Shown: one piece after another, positions 21,880 to 27,846 of the stretch
How the letters are laid out: each line of letters begins with the position of its first letter
How positions within the stretch are numbered: position 1 is the first letter of the stretch
Source of the DNA: Ruminococcus sp.
Lineage (GTDB): Bacteria > Bacillota > Clostridia > Oscillospirales > Ruminococcaceae
Length of the DNA stretch: 34,832 bases
Assembly: GCA_017437285.1 (NCBI GenBank)
Contig: JAFSBM010000168.1
Location: 1 to 34,832, forward strand
Direction of reading: 5' to 3'
Made by a program: the position numbers and the translations under genes
The notes under the pieces: model-generated
The model's input: only the letters and a program-made list of their open reading frames with translations
The model's database searches: none
What the model was told of the DNA's origin: nothing

Positions 21880-22104
21880 TTAATTCTTTTTATCATTATC
21901 TAACCTTTCATAATGGCTTATAGCACTCTGAGCTATGCTGCATCTCTCCCATCCGCTAATAGAACCGCAGTATTTGCATACAAACTCTTTGCGCTCCTTA
22001 TCATCAGGGAAGTTGATAACAGCTCGCTCGCACTTGATACGCAGCTTTCCGTTCTTGTCTTTGTAGTCCACCGTTAAAAACGGGCAATACATAGTAACCG
22101 CCAT
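21880..22104 (-). CDS. Small zinc-type early protein (74 residues)
   Basis: ATG at 22104 behind GAGGTGACTTAAG. The sequence MAVTMYCPFLTVDYKDKN ... IKCERAVINFPDDKERKEFVCKYCGS ... WERCSIA contains five cysteines (CPF, KCE, CKYC, RCS) in a layout I have seen in many small Clostridia phage proteins, whose function is unknown. It follows the DUF1064 nuclease gene with 11 bp spacing. Confidence 0.65.
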   Translation of the reverse strand: MAVTMYCPFLTVDYKDKNGKLRIKCERAVINFPDDKERKEFVCKYCGSISGWERCSIAQSAISHYERLDNDKKN

Positions 22105-22115
22105 CTTAAGTCACC

Positions 22116-22532
22116 TCAACGCACATGTATCTCAACATCAGGGAACTTTTCTTTTAACGCCTTCATTTTATTTTTGAACACAGGCGTTACCGTAGCCTCG
22201 CTCTTTGTGTCGATGATTTCATACGTTCCATCGTTATGCAGTACAACAAAGTCAGGCTCATACGTTGTAGCCCTCTCCTCGCTGCTATCTCCGCCAGTAG
22301 TACAAATCATCTTGCCATGTACGATATATCCGGCTATCAATCCGCCCTGCCTCTCAAGCTTAAGCTTGCTGTAATAATCAGCTTCCTTCTTACTGTCAAA
22401 GCAGATGCCGTCACGCCATGTCTTTTTAGCACCGTACTTGTTAGTTTTTTTCTTTTTTCCTATATCGTTTATAGGTACTGCCTTCTGCCGTTTAGCTAAG
22501 GCAGCCATGTATTCTTCCTCTGTCCACCTCAT
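22116..22532 (-). CDS. DUF1064 / Holliday-junction-resolvase-like nuclease
   Basis: 138 residues; ATG at 22532 after GGAGGAGC. The family signature is clear: NKYGAKKTWRDGICFDSKKEADYYSKLKLE near residues 31-60, TTYEPDFVVLHND with the metal-binding Asp, and YEIIDTKSEATVTPVFKNKMKALK with the DTK of the PD-(D/E)XK fold. DUF1064 proteins are predicted to resolve branched DNA during phage replication and recombination, which suits the neighbouring annealing protein, SSB and initiator. Activity is inferred from fold. Confidence 0.82.
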   Translation of the reverse strand: MRWTEEEYMAALAKRQKAVPINDIGKKKKTNKYGAKKTWRDGICFDSKKEADYYSKLKLERQGGLIAGYIVHGKMICTTGGDSSEERATTYEPDFVVLHNDGTYEIIDTKSEATVTPVFKNKMKALKEKFPDVEIHVR

Positions 22533-22644
22533 ATTTGCTCCTCCACGTCATCTTTATATCTTCCTCGATAAAACACTCATCCTATACCATAAAACGCTTG
22601 TATGTAGGCTCACGCATTACCACAGCAACACGCAAGCCATAGCG

Positions 22645-23184
22645 TTACATCTTGCTTTTCTCAGCTATCGCCATTAAGCCATCATTAAACGCTCCAAGCA
22701 GATTATTAGCCTTCTGCTTAACACCAAGCGATAACACAGCATCTTCCTTTTGTCTCTTGCTTATCTGCTCATGGAGCATACGGAAGTTAGCCCTATCGTT
22801 CATAATGTTCTCGCTCATACAAAGCTCTTTCCAACCTAACCGCTTAACTACCTGCCTTGAAGTCTCGTCTAAGCTCTCAAGCCCTTCTGTCTCTCTGTAA
22901 TAGCCATACTCACGGATAGCTTTTAAAACGCTCTCCCAGCCATCGCCCCAGTCTTTAGGCTTGCCCTGTACCATCGTTGTAGAAAGCTCTCTCAGCTCCG
23001 CTACAGTAGGCGGAAACTTACTGCTCATCATGTGCTGCTGTATAGCTACGTTCAGAACATCATAAGGAATATCCTGTAAAAGCCTGTACCACATCTTTAT
23101 TGCAAACTCGTCAGGCAGGAAGTTAGGCTGAGTATATACAGCTCTCATTCCTTTACAAAGAACCTGAAACTCTTTAAACTCCAT
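22645..23184 (-). CDS. Replicative helicase loader-like protein
   Basis: 179 residues; ATG at 23184, just after the initiator gene. The N-terminal domain (EFQVLCKGMRAVYTQPNFLPDEFAIKMWYRLLQDIPYDVLNVAIQQHM, in several blocks, then SKFPPTVAELRE) resembles phage helicase loaders of the G39P type. These proteins bring the host DnaB-type helicase to the phage origin. The C-terminal half is charged and helical (NFRMLHEQISKRQKEDAV). No phage helicase or polymerase gene is present, so host replication enzymes must be recruited. The 112 bp after its stop hold no recognisable gene. Confidence 0.7.
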   Translation of the reverse strand: MEFKEFQVLCKGMRAVYTQPNFLPDEFAIKMWYRLLQDIPYDVLNVAIQQHMMSSKFPPTVAELRELSTTMVQGKPKDWGDGWESVLKAIREYGYYRETEGLESLDETSRQVVKRLGWKELCMSENIMNDRANFRMLHEQISKRQKEDAVLSLGVKQKANNLLGAFNDGLMAIAEKSKM

Positions 23185-23187
23185 CCT

Positions 23188-23949
23188 TTAGTCCCACCCT
23201 TCCGGCATCTCTATATTGTCTATCCAGTCATACCTGCTGCTGCCTTGATTGCCGTTGTTGTTCTTCTTTCGGTCTCTCTCTTTCACAGCATCCACTACCC
23301 ACTTCCTGATAGCGAGGTAATGACTCTTAGCCTTGTACCCTTTCATCTCGATATATTCATCAAGGAAGGTTATACTGTTATCCGTCAGCCATTGCCCGTA
23401 CTCGGTGTAGAGCTTTTCCTTTTCTTCAGCCGTCAGGAGTACATGCTTATACTCACCATGCTTACGCTTAGATGGGCGTTTGCTGCCGACATTTATGTCG
23501 GTGGCAGGTATATCTTTTTCTATACTATCCTTACCTAACTCTAACCTATCCTTACCTAACCTATCCTGTGTATCCATTTGGTATGTCACTTGGTTGTCAC
23601 TTGGTATACCAACGGTATACACTCCGTTTTCTTTAACCTGTAGCAATGATTTTTCGTCTTCATAAACAGTAGGTTTATATCTATCATTGCGGTTGTAGTT
23701 GTGAATCTTACAATGCTTGATAACTACTATTCCGCTTTCAAAAGGAATGATAAATCTCTTAGCTATCAGCAGTTTCAAGTCATCATCAGATGCTCCTATC
23801 ATTCGCTGTATCTTTTTGGGATTGTTTATAAAACCATCATCGTCAGCTCTCATAGACAAGTGAAAATATAAAGCATGAGCTGATAGAGGCATATCAAGGA
23901 AAGCATCGCTATCAATTATCGTTTTTGCAAACATTCTTCTTTCCGCCAA
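23188..23949 (-). CDS. Replication initiator / replisome organiser
   Basis: 253 residues. The start is TTG at 23949, giving MAERRMFAKTIIDSDAFLDMP, the conserved N-terminus of this family, with AGAGGTGAT correctly spaced; a GTG three codons earlier overlaps the ribosome site. Residues 1-95 form a winged-helix DNA-binding domain (YFHLSMRADDDGFINNPKKIQRMIGAS). Residues about 130-145 repeat DRLGKDRLELGKD, the product of iteron-like DNA repeats. The C-terminal part (YTEYGQWLTDNSITFLDEYIEMKGYKAKSHYLAIRKWV) is DnaD-like and probably contacts the helicase loader. It is expected to bind the origin within its own gene. Confidence 0.8.
   Translation of the reverse strand: MAERRMFAKTIIDSDAFLDMPLSAHALYFHLSMRADDDGFINNPKKIQRMIGASDDDLKLLIAKRFIIPFESGIVVIKHCKIHNYNRNDRYKPTVYEDEKSLLQVKENGVYTVGIPSDNQVTYQMDTQDRLGKDRLELGKDSIEKDIPATDINVGSKRPSKRKHGEYKHVLLTAEEKEKLYTEYGQWLTDNSITFLDEYIEMKGYKAKSHYLAIRKWVVDAVKERDRKKNNNGNQGSSRYDWIDNIEMPEGWD
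23525..23620. other. Candidate replication origin (iterons inside initiator gene)
   Basis: Inside the initiator gene, CTATCCTTACCTAAC occurs at 23525-23539 and again at 23546-23560 (21 bp apart, two helical turns), with a partial third copy at 23561-23567. Next to it GTCACTTGGT occurs twice 11 bp apart (23585-23594 and 23596-23605), followed by the palindrome GGTATACC (23603-23610) and a further GGTATAC (23614-23620). Arrays like these inside initiator genes serve as origins in lambda-type and lactococcal phages. That this one does is inferred. Confidence 0.6.
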
Positions 23950-23961
23950 TGCTATCACCTC

Positions 23962-24384
23962 TTAGAACGGTAAATCTTCATCGTCAATGCCCTCTACAGG
24001 TACAAAGTCAACATCTTCCTCAGCCTCAGGAGCAGGAGTATAAGCTTTGTTTGTTTCAGAAGTTGCTCTGCTTTCAGCAAAATACTGCTCCTCTACAACT
24101 ACATCTGTACTCCAACGTGCCTGACCGTTTGAGTCATTCCAGTTACGCACCTGAAGTCTGCCTACGATGCTTACCATCTGACCTTTTCTGAAATATTTTT
24201 CTGCAAACTCCGCAGGCTTACCAAACGCAACGCACTCAATAAAATCTGCATCAGTTTCTCCAGCTCTTTTAAAACGTCTGTTTACTGCAAGCGTATATCT
24301 TGCTATTGCTACAGGTTCATCCGCCTGTGTGTATCTAACCTCAGGGTCTCTTGCTAATCTTCCCATCAAAATAACTTTATTCAT
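23962..24384 (-). CDS. ssb: Single-stranded DNA-binding protein
   Basis: 140 residues; ATG at 24384 overlaps the annealing-protein gene by 8 bp. The OB-fold is evident: MNKVILMGRLARDPEVRYTQ, IARYTLAVNRRFKRAGETDADFIECVAFGKPAEF-type core in several pieces, KGQMVSIVGRLQVRNW. It ends in the acidic tip DDEDLPF, which recruits host replication and repair proteins. It protects single-stranded DNA during phage replication and works with the Rad52-like protein encoded just upstream. Confidence 0.96.
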   Translation of the reverse strand: MNKVILMGRLARDPEVRYTQADEPVAIARYTLAVNRRFKRAGETDADFIECVAFGKPAEFAEKYFRKGQMVSIVGRLQVRNWNDSNGQARWSTDVVVEEQYFAESRATSETNKAYTPAPEAEEDVDFVPVEGIDDEDLPF

Positions 24385-25006
24385 TTTCTACCTCTTTCTC
24401 TTTCTTTGCCTTGCACTCTCCACAGATAGGTTCGCCGTTCTTCTGTTTGCTCAAGCGATACATCTGCTGCGCTGTATGTTTTACGCCTTTTGGCGATACC
24501 CAGTCCTCAAACTTCTTACCGCATCTGCAACACTTGTATTCCTCTTTAGGTTTTACAGCTTCCTCAGGAACACGGCTGTATTTGCTGTCTCTTCCGCCTT
24601 CCCAATACACGTTAGCTCCAAATCCTAAAGCCTTACATGCCACACTTAATGCATCTGTGAGTGCCATTTTAAAAACCTCGTCTGATGTATAAACGCCATT
24701 ACTCTCTTTAGCTACAAAAGCACTTCCGCCTGTTCCGGGGATTCCTCTGCTCCACTCACCATCAACTTTGATATAGAGCGTTATATTGCAGAACCCACAT
24801 ACAACACCGTCTGCACCCGTCTCAAGCCACTGCTTGTCTATGGTGTATGTCCAACCTATGCCACACACTCCAAATGCCTCTGTAAGCGCTTTGATACGCC
24901 ACATGGGATTTATATCGGTGAAGCCCTTTAAACGCCCTCCTTTAATAGGTTTCTTGGCATCTTCAGGTACTTCCGCCACCAAGTTATATAAATCAAGATT
25001 ATCCAC
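24377..25006 (-). CDS. Rad52-superfamily single-strand annealing protein with zinc ribbon
   Basis: 209 residues. The N-terminal ~150 residues carry the series GGRLKGFTDINPMWRIKALTEAFGVCGIGW, GEWSRGIPGTGGSAFVAKE, and SDEVFKMALTDALSVACKALGFGANVYW (shown in blocks), typical of a phage Rad52-like annealing family found in Clostridia phages. These proteins pair complementary single strands for recombination. Residues 157-200 add a zinc ribbon (CCRCGKKFEDW ... ICGECKAK) before a charged tail. The SSB gene overlaps its 3' end, and DUF1064 nuclease is in the same operon, giving a recombination set. Confidence 0.8.
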   Translation of the reverse strand: MDNLDLYNLVAEVPEDAKKPIKGGRLKGFTDINPMWRIKALTEAFGVCGIGWTYTIDKQWLETGADGVVCGFCNITLYIKVDGEWSRGIPGTGGSAFVAKESNGVYTSDEVFKMALTDALSVACKALGFGANVYWEGGRDSKYSRVPEEAVKPKEEYKCCRCGKKFEDWVSPKGVKHTAQQMYRLSKQKNGEPICGECKAKKEKEVENE

Positions 25007-25008
25007 TT

Positions 25009-25182
25009 CTACTCCCCTTTTCTTGCCTTCTCCACAGCATCATCTACAACCATATCCATCTGTTTAAGCAGCTCTTCCTTTTTTGCCTTTTCGTCTTTCA
25101 AGGCAACATATAAACCTGCGATACGCTTCTCTGTAGCCCTCAGCTCAAACGCTAAGTCCACCATAGCCTCAGTATCCAGCAT
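25009..25182 (-). CDS. Small helical early protein (57 residues)
   Basis: ATG at 25182 behind GAGGTGGTAGAGG, overlapping the end of the upstream gene by 14 bp and ending 2 bp before the annealing-protein start. The sequence is one charged helix, probably a coiled coil (VDLAFELRATEKRIAGLYV, then KAKKEELLKQMDMVVDDAVE). No motif is recognised. The tight spacing suggests co-translation with the Rad52-like protein and a possible accessory role. Confidence 0.68.
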   Translation of the reverse strand: MLDTEAMVDLAFELRATEKRIAGLYVALKDEKAKKEELLKQMDMVVDDAVEKARKGE

Positions 25183-25354
25183 CCTCTACCACCTCGCATA
25201 TCTCTTCAGGGAAGCTGCTTCCCTTTCCATACCAGCACCCCGTATCAGGTTTATATAAAAACTGTCCCTCAAGCTCAAACGGCTCTACATTTACACATTT
25301 TGGTGTAATTCTTAAAACACCCTCAAAAGCTTTGTATCCTTCAACCTTAATCAT
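25169..25354 (-). CDS. Conserved small phage protein (MIKVEGYKAF type)
   Basis: 61 residues; its ATG overlaps the previous stop (ATGA). The pattern IKVEGYKAFEGVLRITPK, EPFELEGQFLYKPDTGCWYGKG and SFPEEICEV is a familiar small protein of Clostridia phages, beta-rich in the first part and ending in a short helix. Function is not known to me. Its place upstream of the recombination genes is usual for the family. Confidence 0.7.
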   Translation of the reverse strand: MIKVEGYKAFEGVLRITPKCVNVEPFELEGQFLYKPDTGCWYGKGSSFPEEICEVVEDAGY

Positions 25355-25584
25355 TTGCTTCCCCTCCTAAACATGTAGCCATCCCTACGCATACTCTCAA
25401 GGCAAATATCCTCAAAAGCTCTCTCTGTATCTCTTATGTCCCTGTTCCTTGTCCTTGCAAGGCGGCGCATATCTTTGTTGTGTTCCCTCTGCTCAACGTA
25501 TGATAAGTAGAAGTACAACGCCGCCAAAGCTACTATAAGGACTAAACAAAGGATAGTTAATGCCATACCCGTTTCAATACTCAT
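25351..25584 (-). CDS. Single-pass membrane protein of the early operon
   Basis: 77 residues from ATG at 25584, chosen because GGGAGG is seven bases upstream; the frame is open further upstream but without a start site. One membrane helix (about residues 7-28, MALTILCLVLIVALAALYFYL) is followed by a highly charged helix rich in Arg (REHNKDMRRLARTRNRDIRD). It is an N-out or signal-anchor type protein with a basic cytoplasmic part. No family is recognised. Confidence 0.68.
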   Translation of the reverse strand: MSIETGMALTILCLVLIVALAALYFYLSYVEQREHNKDMRRLARTRNRDIRDTERAFEDICLESMRRDGYMFRRGSK

Positions 25585-25586
25585 AT

Positions 25587-25796
25587 CTAAGCCTCCCAAC
25601 ACTCTTTTACATCCTCTGCATACTCTTCTATCAAACAATGTTCACAGCCTAAAATACCGTGACGTTTGCTTCTGAAAATACGTTCATCAGGACTTAATAT
25701 CGCCATGCACTCAGGGCAGCGAAGATTGATATTCCCTTCAAAGCACTCTCCGCAGCCATCGCACTCTTTGCAGCCATTAACACATACCATTGCCAT
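25587..25796 (-). CDS. Cys-rich small early protein
   Basis: 69 residues from ATG at 25796 (a GTG at 25805 and ATG at 25790 are alternatives; the ribosome site AGGGAG lies inside the overlapping upstream gene). It has ten cysteines: VCVNGCKECDGCGECFEG, LRCPEC and GCEHC, then KECW. The first block resembles a DnaJ-type CxxCxGxC knuckle, the second a zinc ribbon. It probably binds two zinc ions. Function unknown. Confidence 0.68.
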   Translation of the reverse strand: MAMVCVNGCKECDGCGECFEGNINLRCPECMAILSPDERIFRSKRHGILGCEHCLIEEYAEDVKECWEA

Positions 25797-26202
25797 TCTT
25801 GCCACGCTCCCTCTCCACAGCCTTGATATAAGCCACCGTTCTATTGACTATCGTTATAACCTCGTCTCTTGTGGTCTGCGGCAAGAACTGAGTCAGCTTG
25901 TTTATATACTGAAGGCTGTCTATTAAAAGGTCTGTTTCTGTCTTCAGCTTAGAGCCACACATACTACAGAAGCATGCCTGCGGATTGCTCTCTTCATGTC
26001 CGCACTTCCAGCAAACCTTCTTCTGTGTGTTTTTCTTTTTAAAGGTTTTTCTTGCACTAAGCCCTGCTTCCTTAAGCCACGCATAACCTGTTGAATAGTC
26101 AATGCCGTATTCAGCACATAAATCCTTCATGTTTTCTCCGCTTACATATCTGTCAAGCAACGCCTGTTTCTGTTCTTCGCTTAATCTTGTGTATATTTTC
26201 AT
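25777..26202 (-). CDS. Helix-turn-helix protein with central zinc ribbon
   Basis: 141 residues; ATG at 26202 after AAAGGAG. Residues 7-45 form a transposase/Hin-like helix-turn-helix (SEEQKQALLDRYVSGENMKDLCAEYGIDYSTGYAWLKEAG). Residues 63-83 are a four-Cys zinc ribbon (VCWKCGHEESN ... CFCSMCGSKL). The C-terminus is helical (LLIDSLQYINKLTQFLP ... VNRTVAYIKAVERER). DNA binding is likely. No recombinase catalytic residues are present, so it is a regulator or accessory protein and not a transposase. Confidence 0.7.
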   Translation of the reverse strand: MKIYTRLSEEQKQALLDRYVSGENMKDLCAEYGIDYSTGYAWLKEAGLSARKTFKKKNTQKKVCWKCGHEESNPQACFCSMCGSKLKTETDLLIDSLQYINKLTQFLPQTTRDEVITIVNRTVAYIKAVERERGKNGNGMC

Positions 26203-26226
26203 CGTAAGATTTCTCCTTTTCTTCCC

Positions 26227-26424
26227 TTAGCTTCTCTTCCCGTAAAGCTCGTACACCTTTTCAGGGTAAATAATGTATGTGAAATTTTCTGAACCTTCTC
26301 TTTTAAAGGCTGTGCCGAAGTCGAATATCCCCAGCCTTAAACCGAGGCGTATGGTCTGCGGACTGTGACCACTCATTCTTGCAACATCCTCTACCTTCAT
26401 TTTTGCTGTTTCCTCAACCGACAT
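26227..26424 (-). CDS. Excisionase-like / MerR-type small DNA-binding protein
   Basis: 65 residues; ATG at 26424 behind GGAAGGGGG. The helix-turn-helix KVEDVARMSGHSPQTIRLGLRLGIFDFGTAF with a short wing (ENFTYIIYPEKVYELYG) is the layout of phage excisionases and related winged-helix proteins. As second gene of the early operon in a phage with a tyrosine integrase, a role in directing excision is likely. A purely regulatory role is the alternative. A perfect operator palindrome lies 22 bp upstream (26446-26462). Confidence 0.7.
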   Translation of the reverse strand: MSVEETAKMKVEDVARMSGHSPQTIRLGLRLGIFDFGTAFKREGSENFTYIIYPEKVYELYGKRS

Positions 26425-26445
26425 TTTGTTCCCCCTTCCTTAAAT

Positions 26446-26462
26446 GGCACTTAACAAGTGCC
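26446..26462. promoter_or_regulatory. Repressor operator, perfect palindrome, over the cro stop codon
   Basis: GGCACTTAACAAGTGCC is a perfect dyad (GGCACTT, three bases, AAGTGCC). The same half-sites occur in the divergent promoter region at 26684-26700 and 26730-26746. Here the site includes the stop codon of the Cro-like gene and precedes the excisionase-like gene, so bound repressor could block transcript elongation into that gene. Confidence 0.72.
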
Positions 26463-26660
26463 TTCTTTGGCAAAAAAAATATCTCCCGGATTTTTAATTG
26501 ATAAAAGTTCAATCATAACCTCTATCTCATCGCTACAAAACACGCCTTTTTTCATCTTTTCATAAAAGGTTTTTGGCGTAATACCAATGTATTTAGCGAC
26601 TTCCTGCTGGGTCATTCCTTTTGCAACAATAATTCCCTTTAATGTGTTTACATCAATCAT
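26451..26660 (-). CDS. Cro-like helix-turn-helix regulator, first early gene
   Basis: 69 residues from ATG at 26660. An ATG three codons upstream abuts the GGAG site and is too close, while GGAG is nine bases from this one. The whole protein is a helix-turn-helix (MIDVNTLKGIIVAKGMTQQEVAKYIGITPKTFYEKMKKGVF), followed by SDEIEVMIELLSIKNPGDIFF. It is divergent from the repressor at 26802 and shares its operator region, as Cro does in lambda-like switches. It should turn down repressor transcription during lytic growth. Confidence 0.8.
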   Translation of the reverse strand: MIDVNTLKGIIVAKGMTQQEVAKYIGITPKTFYEKMKKGVFCSDEIEVMIELLSIKNPGDIFFAKEGTC

Positions 26661-26683
26661 TAAACCCATCTCCTTTCATAATT

Positions 26684-26700
26684 GGTACTTAACAAGTGTC
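26684..26700. promoter_or_regulatory. Repressor operator, near-palindrome
   Basis: GGTACTTAACAAGTGTC differs from the perfect operator at 26446-26462 by one base in each half. It lies just downstream of the early promoter -10 box (26714-26719) and upstream of the Cro-like start, so occupancy would block early transcription. Confidence 0.7.
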
Positions 26701-26713
26701 TTTTTCAGCTACC

Positions 26714-26741
26714 AGTATACTCTAATTTTGGCACTTGTCAA
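26714..26741 (-). promoter_or_regulatory. Early lytic promoter
   Basis: On the minus strand TTGACA (26741-26736) and TATACT (26719-26714) are separated by 16 bases, a strong sigma-A-type promoter reading into the Cro-like gene and the long early operon. The -35 box overlaps operator half-site AAGTGCC/GGCACTT at 26730-26746, so the repressor can occlude it. Confidence 0.8.
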
Positions 26742-26746
26742 GAGTT
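26730..26746. promoter_or_regulatory. Repressor operator with one consensus half-site
   Basis: GGCACTTGTCAAGAGTT has one perfect half (GGCACTT) and one degenerate half. A further GGCACTT half-site begins at 26761, next to the repressor promoter. Together with 26684-26700 these give up to three sites in the divergent region, like a lambda-type operator set. Confidence 0.6.
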
Positions 26747-26753
26747 TTTTTTC

Positions 26754-26781
26754 TTGCATTGGCACTTATTTGTGTTATAAT
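26754..26781 (+). promoter_or_regulatory. Repressor maintenance promoter
   Basis: TTGCAT (26754-26759) and a perfect TATAAT (26776-26781) are 16 bases apart and read into the repressor gene, whose AGGAGGTGA begins at about 26788. The leader would therefore be very short. The half-site GGCACTT at 26761-26767 lies in the spacer, allowing autoregulation. Confidence 0.75.
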
Positions 26782-26801
26782 GTAAAAAGGAGGTGAGATA
26801 C

Positions 26802-27164
26802 ATGACTAAAGGAGATAGAATAAGAAGGCTGCGAGTCGCTAAAGGATTGTCTCAAGAAGAACTATCAAAAAAACTAAATGTCTCGAAGCAAGCTATTGGG
26901 AAATATGAAAAAAACATTGTTACCAATATTCCTTCAGACAAAATAGAAGCTCTTGCAGAAATTCTCGACAGTACACCTGAACATATTATGGGCTGGGAAA
27001 CAAATGTCCCACATTCGGAAGCCTCCGAACAAGCTATTTTCGATGCAAAGATGGCTAAAGACAAAGACATTCGCCATATGCTTAAAATGTTTATGGCTTT
27101 ACCAGATGATAAAAAGAAAACCATCAAACAAATGGTCGAGGACTACTATGACGCATTTGCATGA
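26802..27164 (+). CDS. Phage repressor 1 (XRE/C1-type)
   Basis: 120 residues from ATG at 26802, eight bases after GGAGG; an earlier in-frame GTG overlaps that site. The helix-turn-helix covers residues 4-58 (GDRIRRLRVAKGLSQEELSKKLNVSKQAIGKYEKN). The C-terminal ~50 residues are helical (KDIRHMLKMFMALPDDKKKTIKQMVEDYYDAF, in blocks) and closely match repressor 2 at 27461. There is no LexA-type peptidase domain, so self-cleavage during the SOS response is not expected. It should maintain lysogeny by binding the GGCACTT operators and blocking the early promoter. Confidence 0.85.
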   Translation: MTKGDRIRRLRVAKGLSQEELSKKLNVSKQAIGKYEKNIVTNIPSDKIEALAEILDSTPEHIMGWETNVPHSEASEQAIFDAKMAKDKDIRHMLKMFMALPDDKKKTIKQMVEDYYDAFA

Positions 27165-27191
27165 TGATTTCAGGTGATGATTTTCTTTTCG

Positions 27192-27338
27192 TTATTTTAG
27201 GGCTTCTGCAACTTTCGCAGTTTTTTTCGCACCGGCATCAATTTCCACTTGGAAATATTCTTTGATGTAAGTGTAGACATAACACAACTGCTCTTCGTTA
27301 AGGGCTTCAAGCAGCTTAATAACTTCACTAACAAGCAT
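27192..27338 (-). CDS. Small protein divergent from second repressor (48 residues)
   Basis: ATG at 27338 is preceded by AAGGAG at eight bases and by a good promoter (27378-27407). The product is a short helical protein (LVSEVIKLLEALNEEQLCYVYTYIKEYFQ ... KKTAKVAEALK, in blocks), with no helix-turn-helix. It lies antisense between the two repressor genes and is divergent from repressor 2, with a long inverted repeat between them. It could be an antirepressor or an adaptor that binds the repressors' similar helical C-termini. This is inferred from location only. Confidence 0.72.
   Translation of the reverse strand: MLVSEVIKLLEALNEEQLCYVYTYIKEYFQVEIDAGAKKTAKVAEALK
27206..27227 (+). terminator. 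Weak intrinsic terminator after repressor 1
   Basis: CTGC (27206-27209) pairs with GCAG (27217-27220) around a seven-base loop, followed by seven T. It is placed 40 bp past the repressor 1 stop and inside the antisense 48-codon gene. The stem is short, so strength is uncertain. Confidence 0.5.
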
Positions 27339-27352
27339 TATTATTGCTCCTT

Positions 27353-27404
27353 CCATAACATTTATGCTACGCCTAAAATTATACGGTTATGCAAAATGTT
27401 ATGG
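27353..27404. promoter_or_regulatory. Inverted-repeat operator pair for the second switch
   Basis: CCATAACATTT (27353-27363) is repeated in perfect inverted form as AAATGTTATGG (27394-27404), 30 bases apart. Both extend to a nearby GC, giving CATAACATTTATGC and GCAAAATGTTATG. They bracket the -10 box of the minus-strand promoter and overlap its -35 box. The sequence is unrelated to the GGCACTT operators, so it should be read by a different protein, most simply repressor 2. Confidence 0.65.
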
Positions 27405-27407
27405 CAA
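27378..27407 (-). promoter_or_regulatory. Promoter for the 48-residue gene
   Basis: On the minus strand TTGCCA (27407-27402) and TATAAT (27383-27378) are 18 bases apart, leading into AAGGAG and the ATG at 27338. It lies inside the CCATAACATTT inverted repeat and so is probably regulated. Confidence 0.65.
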
Positions 27408-27460
27408 CAGGAAAAGGATGACAAATTCTTTTACATATCGACACAAAAAGAGGTAAGTTT

Positions 27461-27835
27461 ATGAATGTAGTAAATGTTGGCTTAAGAATAAAAGAGAGAA
27501 GAAAAGAGTTAAAAATAAGCGCTGAGGAGTTAGGAAAGCGCTTAGGCAAAGACCGTTCCACCATTTATAGGTATGAAAAAGGAGAAATTAAAAATCTCCC
27601 TATTGAGTTATTAATGCCTATTGCTATTGCCCTTGAAACTACACCTGAACGCCTTATAGGTCGGGAAGAAGTTGCTCCTTTTGCAAAAATCTCAAAACGC
27701 TCTGTTTTCTATGGAAAAATATCTAAAAACAAAGAATTTTGGCAATTTTTCGGAATGTACACAGCTTTGCCAGATGATAAAAAGGAAGCCATCTATAAGA
27801 TGGTTGAGGACTACTACGAAACGTTTTCACGATGA
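27461..27835 (+). CDS. Phage repressor 2 (XRE/C1-type), paralogue of repressor 1
   Basis: 124 residues; ATG at 27461 behind AGAGGTAAG. The helix-turn-helix is at residues 7-60 (GLRIKERRKELKISAEELGKRLGKDRSTIYRYEKGE). The C-terminus (KNKEFWQFFGMYTALPDDKKEAIYKMVEDYYETF, in blocks) aligns with repressor 1 over ALPDDKK..I..MVEDYY..F, while the recognition helices differ (SKQAIGKYEK versus DRSTIYRYEK). The pair probably arose by duplication or by acquiring a second switch. Like repressor 1 it lacks a self-cleavage domain. It likely controls the divergent 48-codon gene and perhaps the integrase downstream. Confidence 0.82.
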   Translation: MNVVNVGLRIKERRKELKISAEELGKRLGKDRSTIYRYEKGEIKNLPIELLMPIAIALETTPERLIGREEVAPFAKISKRSVFYGKISKNKEFWQFFGMYTALPDDKKEAIYKMVEDYYETFSR

Positions 27836-27846
27836 TTTTCTTTTTG

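Noticed and set aside
22533-22644. Small gene in the 112-bp gap between the DUF1064 and helicase-loader genes.
   Set aside because: Only frames of about a dozen codons or fewer exist there, and none has a ribosome site. No clear structure was seen.
25777-26202. Transposase, because of the Hin-like helix-turn-helix.
   Set aside because: The protein is only 141 residues with a zinc ribbon and no catalytic DDE or Ser/Tyr recombinase residues; there are no terminal inverted repeats around it.
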